This document shows, piece by piece, positions 36,571 to 46,868 of a stretch of DNA of 64,000 nucleotides. Every line of letters begins with the position of its first letter. Position 1 is the stretch's first letter. The notes beneath the pieces were generated by a model, which saw only the letters and a program-made list of their open reading frames with translations, was not told where the DNA came from and made no database searches. A program made the translations under genes and the position numbers. This stretch comes from Manihot esculenta (lineage: Eukaryota > Streptophyta > Magnoliopsida > Malpighiales > Euphorbiaceae). The DNA is taken from the NCBI RefSeq assembly GCF_001659605.2, contig NC_035161.2:7889556-7953555 (forward strand), given 5' to 3'.

Positions 36571-37566
36571 AACTTCTCAATTCAAAAACAAACACTCTAG
36601 TTTTCAATAATGATATTATTAATTAATGTTCAATATAGTTTTTATTACATCAATTTATAAAAATTTAGAAATTAGTTTTCATTAATTTAATATTAATTTT
36701 TTTAAATAAAATGATCTTTTTATAAGGGTAATTACCATTTTTTATAATATCAAATATATAATTTTCATCTTATAGATCTCTATAGACTTAGAAATTCATG
36801 CCTTTGGTACAAAAATTCCAATTAAAGCATTAATTAGTTCAACTTTCACAGGAATGGGATGGGTGCCAGGATTTCAACCTCATGACATTGACTCTACCAA
36901 ACAAGGACGAATAAACATCTCTAGAAATGGCAGAATTAATAATATTTTAAAATAAATAAATAAACTCCCTTCTTTAATTACATATGGGGAACCTTCAATA
37001 ATTATTTTGAGGTTGGATTTGATTTCTAATAGTCTTATTTAAAACTGTTTAATTAGAATTAATGTTTAAACCAAAAAATTAACCTTCAAATAAAATTTGA
37101 AGTTATATGAATTGTCTTAATTTTTTTATAAATTTATATACTCAATCTTTCAATTTTATATTAATTATAGTAATATGCTATCAAATCAAATTGTCACCAT
37201 GGCCCTAAACTTTCCTAGCAATTTCTGTACTGTGAATGTCCATAGAAAAAAAAATTCACTTGAATTGCCTTGTTGGAAATTCAGCGGGATGAATGAAAAG
37301 AGCAAATTAATCACCCTTTTAATTAATTTCAACTGTAAAAGAAAATAAAGAGGAAATAAGTACTACCCTTCCCTTTTTTTAAAAAAAATTACTAAATAAA
37401 ATAGTTCCCTTTCTCAAATTAGTAAGACAGATTATTGATTATGATTTATGAATTTGTTATATTTTTTAATTATGTTTAAAATTAATAAAAATATATAATC
37501 TATTGAAGAAATTTAAAATGTTTTATTATTGCATTCAAATATGCAAGTCTCCTCCTCCATCACAAG
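36571..37566. repeat. Promoter side of RLP2 and truncated flank segment
   Basis: No gene is visible. 36571-37280 matches the RLP1 upstream region but lacks two segments: about 115 bp immediately upstream and the 1-kb inverted-repeat element. From about 37285 the sequence switches to a copy of the 3' flank (unit A 19790-20042), out of order, and is cut at 37566 by a truncated LTR. Confidence 0.6.
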
Positions 37567-38505
37567 TCCTTTTCCAGAGATGAAAGTCTCAACCTTCGGC
37601 GGGACCTTCGGCGGCCGAACCCCCCTCCAGAGCCGAAAGTCCAAACTTTTGGGAGCGGGTTTAGGCAGCCGAAACCACCCCCTTAGCACGTTCGGCGGCC
37701 GAACCTTCTTTCGGCGGCCGAACCTTCTTTCGGCGGCCGAAACTGGATTCTCCAGTAAGGCAGAACCCTGCTCTATTTCATGCAAACACTTCCTCATACA
37801 TGCAACCAACAACTCAACAACAAGCATATACTTAAGTACATGCACAAAGGGGTCCAAAACTAACTTAAAACCCCAACAAGCATAACAACTCAACACATAC
37901 ACATGTTATCACCAACAAACATACAAAAACCCTACTTAACTTAACATGCAATTCTACCCATAAAACTTTTAACCTTCATAAAACATCAAAGAAGCTAAGG
38001 ATCTACACTTACCTCTTGAAGATCGAGAGGATAAGTGATCCTAACATGGAGATATGGAGAAACTCGCTCTCAAAGTCTCCAAGCTTCAAAACTTTGGTTT
38101 TTAGCTAAAAAGCTTCAAAACAACATGAAAACTTCTCAAAACTTTGAAAGATTTGGAGAAAACATGAAGATCACCCAAGGAAGATCATGATCTCACCTCT
38201 ATCCGTGGAAATGGAAAGAAAATATTATCCATTCACCGACTTATGGTCTTTTATAGGTGGCTGGACAGACCACCTTCGGCGGCCAAACGTGATTCCGAAA
38301 TCATGCAACGTTCGGCGGCTAAACCTCACTTTCGGCGGCCGAACCTGACAATTCTTCCTTGGTGCTTTTCTTTCAAAAACTAAAACCTTAAAACTTATGA
38401 AAATCAATTAGAAAAACACATTTCTTACCCTTCTAGAGGATTCCGACATCCGAGATTCCATCGGACTGTAGGAATTCCGATGTCAGACTCTAGCCGAGTA
38501 TTACA
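37567..38505 (-). mobile_element. Truncated Tekay-type LTR between RLP2 and RLP3
   Basis: About 940 bp of an LTR in minus orientation. The right end is TATTACA at 38505. It includes GGCGGCCGAA modules (37600-37745 and 38275-38345), the AGGTAAG motif in reverse (near 38012) and the TATA block (near 38250). The left part, corresponding to the U5 side, is missing at 37567. No target-site duplication can be recognised. Confidence 0.8.
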
Positions 38506-39040
38506 ATATTGACATCTCATATGAGTTAAAATAAAATAGTAACGGTATGAGAATAATGTTGGCATCTTAGACTCTATGATGAAAATATTGGCTCAAAAGC
38601 AAATAAAATACTAGTCATATGCAGAGCTACCTAAAAGAGTAACCACCTAAAGTACATCTCTATTTGTATATTAACTATTTCAAAAACAGTATAAATATAT
38701 ACTAAATTGAAAATAAATCACCTCAAGGTGTTATCTATTCAGTATATATGTAATCGGCTATTTATTGAGTCGTATTTTAAATTTTATTTTCATTAATTCA
38801 ATAAATATAAATTTTTTTATTAATTCTCATTTTAAATAAATAAAATAATATATATATATATATATATATATTTAAAAAAATATCAATATTATATATTTAT
38901 CTATTTAGTGGTAGCAAAATAAATTTAGAATGTATACCCTATTATCTATACTGAAAACTAGAATTAAAAACAAATATATGAAGTGATAAATAAATATTTT
39001 AAAATAAAAATTTAAAATGTGAAATGTAAATTTTAAATAG

Positions 39041-39072
<32 letters not shown>

Positions 39073-39276
39073 CTAAAAAATACTTAATAAACTATTATGA
39101 ATATTATTTAGAAGTTTGGTAATATTATATAACCAGCTATTATATAATGTATACCCTATTATATATTTAGAAGTTTGGTAATACTTAATAAACTATTATG
39201 AATATTATTTAGAAGTTTGGTAATATTATATAACCAGCTATTATATAATGTGAAATGTATACCCTATTATCTATAC
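38506..39276. repeat. AT-rich 3' flank of RLP unit C with scrambled junction
   Basis: No gene is visible. It is homologous to unit A from about 17730 on, with (AT)n tracts near 38850 and 39050. At 39111 it changes abruptly to RLP exon sequence, with repeated small copies of both sides up to 39321. Confidence 0.6.
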
Positions 39277-39919
39277 TTAATAAATATTATTTTGAAGTTT
39301 GGTAATATTATATAACCAGCTAGGGATTGTGGAATGGAAGTTGTTCAATCCAAGGTTGAGAACCTCAAGAGATGTAAAATTGACATGTGAAACATCACCA
39401 ATGATGGAAAGCTCACAATTCCACAATTCTAATTCTAGTAAAGAAGGAAGCATGTTTATTGACTGCAACCAATTTTCACACTTGTCCAGGAGCACATAGG
39501 TCAAGTTCAAGTATTTCAAAGAAGATGGAAAATGGAGGCTGTGGATTGCCAATGAAGGATTCAAACTGAGATCAAGATACTGCAAGTTTGAAAGATTTCC
39601 AAGATGAAGGGAAATGTTTCCCTCAAGATGAAGGGAAATGTTTCCCATGATGGACGCCCAAGAAAGAACGAGCTTAATTAACTACATGACCGGTTATGTC
39701 ATCGCAAGTGACTCCGAGCCATCTGCAGCAGTCATCTCCCACCCATGAAGGCAACGAGTTTGAATTGTTGAGGAGGCTTGACTTGAACTTCACAAGAGCT
39801 TCTCTTTCAGTCTTGATACAGCTTCCATTGAAATTATCTCCATTGCAGAAGGAGGAAAAGCTTTGAAGTAGAATGAGCAAGGCAAGAATCTCAACAACAT
39901 TGGCAGTTGATGTTCCCAT
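39277..39919 (-). pseudogene. RLP3: N-terminal stub of an LRR receptor-like protein
   Basis: The first 81 codons (39919 down to 39674) repeat the RLP2 signal peptide and N-cap (DDCCRWLGVTC). A 4-bp TTAA insertion near 39675 shifts the frame. The next 123 codons (39648 down to 39277) give the first LRRs up to WLYNITKLQN, equal to about residue 206 of RLP2. A 24-bp in-frame tandem duplication (39601-39624 and 39625-39648) repeats GNISLHL. The rest of the gene is deleted and replaced by AT-rich flank. Three small copies of the exon edge lie at the break. It is not functional. Confidence 0.9.
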
Positions 39920-42300
39920 AACTTCTCAATTCAAAAACAAACAGTCTAGCAGATTTTAGAAATTAAATCTATAATATTTATATGCTTATTTTGTAACTAA
40001 TTTACAAATTTTAATATATTTAAACATATTAGCATATTTTTATAAATAATAAAATAATTAATCAATAATGATATTATTAATTAATGTTCAATATAGTTTC
40101 TATTATATCAATTTATAAAAAATATATTCATATATTTTAGAAATTAGTTTTCATTAATTTAATATTAATTTTTTTTAAAAAAATTATTTTTTAATCCCTG
40201 AAATATATTATAATTAATGAATTTATTTTTCTATTTTTAGAATCTAACACTTTTGTCTTTAAAGTTTAATTCCGTCAAAATCCAATGTACATCCTTCAAA
40301 AATTTCTTTTAAGTATGATTTTCATTTGATCAAAAGAAAGAGAATAAATATAATTTTAAAAATATTCTTATCAATAATAAAATAAAATAATTACTATTTA
40401 ATCTCTATAACATGAAAAAACTCACTGTTTAATTCTTCAATTTAAAAAATATATTAAAATATTTCTGACATTTTAAAAAGTTTATTAATTTTATCACTAA
40501 ATATTTTACTATTTAGTCCCTATAGTTTAGAAAAAATTATTAATTGGTTCTTCAAATTATTAAAAAGTTTATTAATTAGTATCTCCATATCAGGGGTATT
40601 TTAGATTTTTTTATAATACTTAATAACTAAAATTAACAGAAAGACTAACTAGTAGACTTTTTAAAAAGTCAGAGATATTTTAATGAATTTTTCAAATCGC
40701 AAGCAGTAATGACAGCGAGCGACATCACAAAAGTAATTTCTATTAAATTTTAACTTTTTATTTTTAATAATTTAAATTTTATATATTTTAGTTTTTATTA
40801 CCTTTGCTGAATTTGAATCTTAAATTTTTTGAAATTTTTATTTGTTTATAGAGATTGAGTTTGAGATTTTCTTTTTTAAATTTTAACAAAATTAAACTTT
40901 AAGAACTAAAGTGTTGAATTCAAAAAATAGAGGAACAAATATATTAATTATATAATATTTTAGGGATGAAAACGCATCTTTTCCTTCAATTTTTTGAGAA
41001 AGTGACTTATAAATTTGTAGAAAATTTCAGAGACTAAAGTGTTGGGTTCTAGAAAGGGTAGTTCGGTCATTTTTCCTATCACTAACGGTATTTTTGACAG
41101 AAGGATCTCTAATTTTGATGGAGTTAAACCTCAGAGACAAAAGTATTGGTTTCTTAAAATAGATGGACGAATCTATTAATTGCGCTATATCTTAAAGACT
41201 AAAAAATAATTTTTTCAATTTTTTTCATAAAATGATATTTTTATAAGGGTAATTACCATTTTTTATAATATCAAATATATAATTTTCATCTTCTGTGGAC
41301 TTAGAAATTCATGCCTTTGGTACAAAAATTCCGATTAAAGCATTAATTAGTTCAACTTTCACTGGAATGGGATGGGTGCCAGGATTTAAACCTCTAATAT
41401 CTTATCCTATGACATTGACTCGATCAAACAAGGACGAATAAATATGTTTATTCTTTGAGAGTAGCTTGGGCCTTAATTGGTGTGAGTTTTTTGGCTTAAA
41501 AGTAAAAATAAGACTTTGAAAGACTCATCTCTTTAGACTTGGAATTTTGAGTCATCCAGTGCCTTACTGCCTTTAGTACCAAATTTCCAATTGAAGCATA
41601 GATTATTAATTCAATTGCTGTATTTTGTTGAAACGATATTGTCAGAATTTAACTTTTTTTTCTTTTATTTGTGATTTTTTTTAATTTTTAATTAATTTAT
41701 AAATTTTTTAAACTCAAAAAATCAAATAAAATAATAACTGAAAACATTATTTCCAATTAACAAACAACGTATAAGTACGCTCAGAAATTATAACAGATAA
41801 AATATCAGTAGGAAAAATAAATCACTTAATGTAACTAGCATAATATATAATTATTTCAGACAGCATATGCCTAACCAACGTTAATTTGTTATTGAATTAT
41901 CTTGATAAAAAAAAAAAAAGTTTTATTTCAAAATCAACTTTTTACGTATTAAGTTGTTTAATTCAACGAATGCCTTTGGTAGCAAAATCCCAATTAAAGC
42001 ATAATTCAATTTCTGTCTAATTTCCTGAAATAGTAAAAGCCTATTCTATAGTAAATTTGAAGGTAATATGCTATCATTCTTAAATTGCAGATATATCACA
42101 AACTTTAATTATTAAAAAATAATTCATTTTATTCAAATTGCAAAATGTATAATTTTTTATTAAAAAAATACAATTTGAAAAAAAAAAAGGGATTCTATAA
42201 ACATTTTGATAAGCCTGAACTAAATTATTTAAAATTGTTTCAATATTTATTAAAATGTCAAAATTTAGAAATAATTATAATTTTTTTAAAATAATTAATA
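39920..42300. repeat. Promoter side and spacer of RLP unit C
   Basis: No gene is visible. It is homologous to 24081-27326 of unit A, including the long inverted-repeat element (about 40170-41225), but lacks several hundred bases that unit A has near 26323-26960. It ends at the unit boundary TTAAAATAATTAATATTAAG. Confidence 0.65.
40170..41225. mobile_element. Long-inverted-repeat element upstream of RLP3
   Basis: The counterpart of 24340-25390, with the same arms (ATTATTTTTTAATCCCTGAA on the left, ACTAAAAAATAATTTTTTCA on the right) and the same position relative to the gene start. It was present before units A and C separated, or was copied with them. Confidence 0.6.
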
Positions 42301-43509
42301 TTAAGTAAATGTATTTTTCACTTTGTATAAAAATAATTTATTATAAGATTTTCCAAATTTTTTAAAATTATAAATATTAAGAATTAAAAAAAAATTATCT
42401 GCGCAATTCAATGGACGGTTTCGATGGTCACTAATAAAAAATATTATTTTTGTCGCACCCACTCTCTCAAAAATAAATAAGATTAAAAAGAATTAACAGA
42501 ATTTCTGTTAATTATAAATGAAAATATATAATTTGTTACAATTTTAAAATATAAAAGTATAAAAAAGATGAGGGATGATTGGTCTAATTAATTTATAATA
42601 TATTTGCTTCACTATTTTCTATTCTCTATATGAGGATAACAAGATTATATATATATATATTAATTAAAATACATCTATCACTTTGAATATATAATTTATA
42701 TATTATCCTTCAAAATTATAAAAGTTTATAAAAAATTTAAAATTAGTTCAACCTCAATTAAATTCTAATGAAATACTAAGAGTGTATCACTAAAAAAAAA
42801 AAATTGATAATATTAAAAATATAAAAGTGAGTACAATTTATTCATTGAACAGCTGAATAAATAACAAAAGGAATAGATAAAATTTAGATATTTAGTAGTA
42901 TTAAATATTAAGTTAAAATAAATCGAGCAGGTAAATAAATAATGAAAGAAAATAGATAAAATTTAGGTTTTTAATAGTATCAAATATTAAGTTAAAATAA
43001 GTCAGATGAATAAATACAATTTAATTCAATTAATATAAATTAAACTGAATAAATATTTTGCTAAGATATTGTTGTTGTAATAATAAATATAAAATCATAA
43101 ATGTAATAAATAAAATCTGCATACACTTATAACATGCTCTTTATAGATAATGTTGATATCTCAGATGTATTAAAATAAAATAATAATGATATGAGAGCAA
43201 TGCTGGCATATTAGACTTTATGATAAAAATGTTAGCTTAAGAGTAAATAAAATACTGGTCATATGCAGAGCTATTCCAAAGAATGACCACATGACATATG
43301 CCTCTAAGGTTGTGTATATATTAGTGTAAATTAAGTATTGTTTCAAAGACAATATAAATATATATTAAACTGAAAATAAATTATTTATCATCCCGTGTTA
43401 TTTATCATAATATAATTGACTATTTATTCAGGTATACTTTAAATTTTATTTTCATTAATCGAAGAAACATAAATTTATTTTATTCATTCTAATTTTAAAT
43501 GAATAAAAT

Positions 43510-43547
<38 letters not shown>

Positions 43548-44123
43548 TTTAAAAAATATTAATATTATATATTTATCCGCTTGGTAAAATAAGCTTAGAA
43601 TGCAAGAATGTCCTATTATTTATACAGAAACTGAATCTTCTGCTAGAATTTTCCTGCTAGAATTAAGAAGAAAAAAAAGTGATAAATAAATATTTTAGGA
43701 TGAAAATATGAAATGCGAATTTAAAATACTAAATGTGTATATATCTTTTTTAAAAAAATTTATCAATATTTCGGTATAATTAGAACTCTCAAAATTATAT
43801 AGATTAAAAAATACTTAATAAACTATTATAAATACTATTTAGATCATTTTATGAAAACTATTAAAAATAGAATTTTATTAATTGATTTAACTAAAATTTA
43901 TTTTTTTTAATTTTTAAATTATAAAAATTATTATTTAATAATAAAAAAATAAATTAAATTGTAATAGCATGGAGATAAAATTTATTTATCTAAATATTAG
44001 AACTTTTGTAAAATAATTATTAAATTTTTTTATTAAGAATTTAATTGAGAATTTTAGAAATTTATAATCGATTAGGATGAGAAATTGAAGATTTGGATAG
44101 GAAAGAATCTTTTTTTTTTTTGA
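42301..44123. repeat. AT-rich 3' flank of RLP unit D
   Basis: No gene is visible. It is homologous to 17027-18500 of unit A, with an (AT)n tract at about 43510-43547 and a short local duplication of GAATAGATAAAATTTAG-like words near 42860-43000. Confidence 0.65.
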
Positions 44124-44474
44124 AAAATTATTTTTTAGTCTCTGAACTTTAACATAATTAACACTTCTGTCCCTCTATTTTGGCGACCCAACACTTAAGT
44201 CCCTTACTTTCTTTTCTTTTCAAATTCGTAGTCCTTCCGTCAAAAATAGCCGTTTGGTACACGTGAATTGACAAAATTAACCCTCACTAAACTCAAATGC
44301 CTCTTCTTCTTCTTCTTCTTCCTATCCTTTCTGCAACTTCTTTCTTCTTCTTCTTCTTCTTCTTCTTCTTCTTCTTCTTCTTCTTCTTCTTCTTCTTCTT
44401 CCTACCCTTTTTGCAACTTCTTATTCTTCTTTTTCTTCTTCTTCTTTTTTCTTCTTCTTCCTACCCTTTCTACA

Positions 44475-44505
<31 letters not shown>

Positions 44506-44764
44506 CTTCTTCTTCTTCTTCTTCTTCTTCAACTGGAGAAAACATGAAAGAGAAAAAAAATAGGAATTTCACATTGAGAGAAGGGTATTTTTGGAAAAAA
44601 TTATCACCTCTCACCTTTGACTATTTGACCAAACGGTTTAAATGGACGGAAGGACTACGAATTTGGACGGAAGAGAAAGTGAGGGACTTAAGTGTTGGGT
44701 CGCCAAAATAAAGGGATATAAGTGTTAATTACGTTAAACCTCAGAGACTAAAAAGTAATTTTCC
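44124..44764. mobile_element. Foldback (MITE-like) element with a (CTT)n core
   Basis: Two arms of about 140 bp are inverted repeats: the left arm reads GGCGACCCAACACTTAAGTC and CGTAGTCCTTCCGTC, and the right arm carries the same words in reverse complement. The middle is a long (CTT)n microsatellite at about 44300-44530. The ends sit in T runs, so a target-site duplication cannot be defined. No transposase is present. Confidence 0.75.
44300..44530. repeat. (CTT)n microsatellite
   Basis: Three blocks of nearly pure CTT/TTC repeats are separated by CCTACCCTTTNTGCAACTTC spacers, so a larger unit was duplicated as well. Poly-Ser or poly-Phe reading frames across it are compositional artefacts. 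Confidence 0.9.
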
Positions 44765-46472
44765 CTTTTTTTTTTTCTTATAAATAGTGGAACAAAGCTC
44801 TGTTCTTTTGGGAGAAATTAGAGAGGGGCTCTGATTTCGGAACTTTTCTCAAAATCAGAGTTTTTATTTATTATATTTTTATTTTATTTTTTAAAAATTT
44901 ATAGATTTTTTTCTTTTAATGTACCAAATATAATAATTTAGATAAAGGCAAATCAGTAAAGGAAAGTGCAATTACAGATAAAGGAAACTAAGGCTAAAAT
45001 TAAAGTATTATAAATTTAATAATTAGATTAATAAGATTTTATGTTGTATTTTTTTACACTTTTATTTTAGTCGAACCATTTGATATGGTTAATGATTGAG
45101 TGTTGATATCAAATGATTGATAGCTAATTATTAATTACGGTTAAAACATCTAAAATATTTAATAAAAAAATTTAATTTTTATTATTTAAATGTAAATTGA
45201 TGAACAAGGATATATATTATACAATTTATTTATAATTAAAATGTATATAAAAATTAATAATTTATTATATAATTTTAAAATATAATTATCAATAAAATAA
45301 ATTTTATTTTTATGCATGTATAAGTTATTTTTATAATATTTATATTTATTTTATAGTTATAAATAATTTAATAATATAAACTAAAATTTATTTTAATATA
45401 AAAATTTGATAACTAATAAATATTAAAAAAATAATATAATCAAAATAAAATATAAAGTCTCATCGCTTATTGGCAGAGAAAAAACTCTAAATTTAAAATT
45501 AATTAAAAAAGCAGTTGATAAACTACTTATCCATTATTAATAGTCTTTTTTTTTAAGTTATTAAACGCAAAAATAAACTGTTTGAAAACTGATCAACTAT
45601 CAGTAGAAAGTTATCAACAGAAATCGAGCAATATTTGATTTAAATCGAAAAAATTGATCGAATTGAATTAATTTAAAATTTTAATTTAATATTTTTATTT
45701 ATTTTGATTCGATTTATTTTATTTTTAATTTTAAAAATTTTAATTATTTTAATTCGATTTGATTTTAATAAAAAAATCAAAAAAATTAATTAAACTTATT
45801 AACGATAATAATATATTATTTTCAATAATATAAAGAGATTAGATTATATTAAAATTAAAATATTTTAATTAAATTTTAAAATATTAAAAATAAAGTATAA
45901 AAAATAAAAAATTTATTAAAAATTTAAACTGATTAAACCAAATTGAATCGAATTGAACCATATTGATTTGATTTAATTCGTTTTCTTATCAAAATCGATT
46001 TGATTTTTATAAATATTAAATTTTTAATTTTTTATTTATTCAATTCAATTAAATTTTAAATTAAACTGACCGAATATTACTACTAATTATCGGTATGATG
46101 AAAAGAGTAAAAAATAAACCAAATACTCTTTTAAATTCTAACCAGTAAAAAAAAATAAAGAGGAAATAAAGGTACGCAAATTAAAGCAATGTTGACTTCA
46201 TTCATTTCAAAATAAGTAATAATTATTATTTTAAAATTTATAAAAAAAGTTATATTTTGCTTTTAAGCAAAATTTATTTTTTCCTAATTATATTACAAAA
46301 AACATATCATATTCAACTCATTGATAGCAAAAATTATTATTTCAATTACTTTCAGCTTATTTATATATTATTTATTAAGAATATATTATTAATTCAAAAT
46401 GGTCTATTGAGAATATATTATTAATTCAAATATATGTGTATATCAAAATGGTCTATTGAGAACTGACTCTTC
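44765..46472. repeat. AT-rich 3' flank of RLP unit D, right part
   Basis: No gene is visible. It follows the order of unit A from about 18560 to 19860 and then diverges. A decayed CGGTTCGGTT-type repeat lies at about 45625-46085. Confidence 0.6.
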
Positions 46473-46868
46473 TCATGCATTATCTTCAAACTTGTTTCTT
46501 GGAAACTTTCTCTTCAGTTGATTTGCCTTAATTGCAACTGTTATCCAAAGCTTGTTGTAGACTCTCTCAACTAACCCAAACCAAGCATACCTCCATGAGT
46601 CCTTGAAGTACAAAATGCTACAAATCCAACAAATCCAGCCACGAAACCCATTCCCATACCTCCACGAGTCCTTGAAGTACAAAATGCTACAAATCCAATA
46701 AATCCAGCCATGAAACCCATTCCCATACCACGGTAGAACCAAAGCATTTCGGAGTCATCTTTCCTCGTAGTGCCACCTTTTTTATGACCTTTAGGCAATT
46801 CATCTGAACAATTATTCAATGGAGGTCCACAAAGTCCATCGTGGCCGATGTAGATGGATTTGTCATCC
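46473..46868 (-). pseudogene. RLP4: C-terminal remnant, left part
   Basis: The fragment encodes DDKSIYIGHDGLCGPPLNNC, the juxtamembrane segment, the transmembrane helix and the basic tail ending NKFEDNA. A single-base deletion inside the helix codons shifts the frame. A 69-bp tandem duplication (46591-46659 and 46660-46728) repeats the helix region, and both copies carry the deletion. Upstream the gene is cut at 46868 by retroelement 2. The last five bases, CATCC, are the target site. Confidence 0.9.

Noticed and set aside
44268..44711. 147-residue frame with poly-Ser/poly-Phe
   Set aside because: It is the translation of a (CTT)n microsatellite inside a foldback element; no other protein feature.
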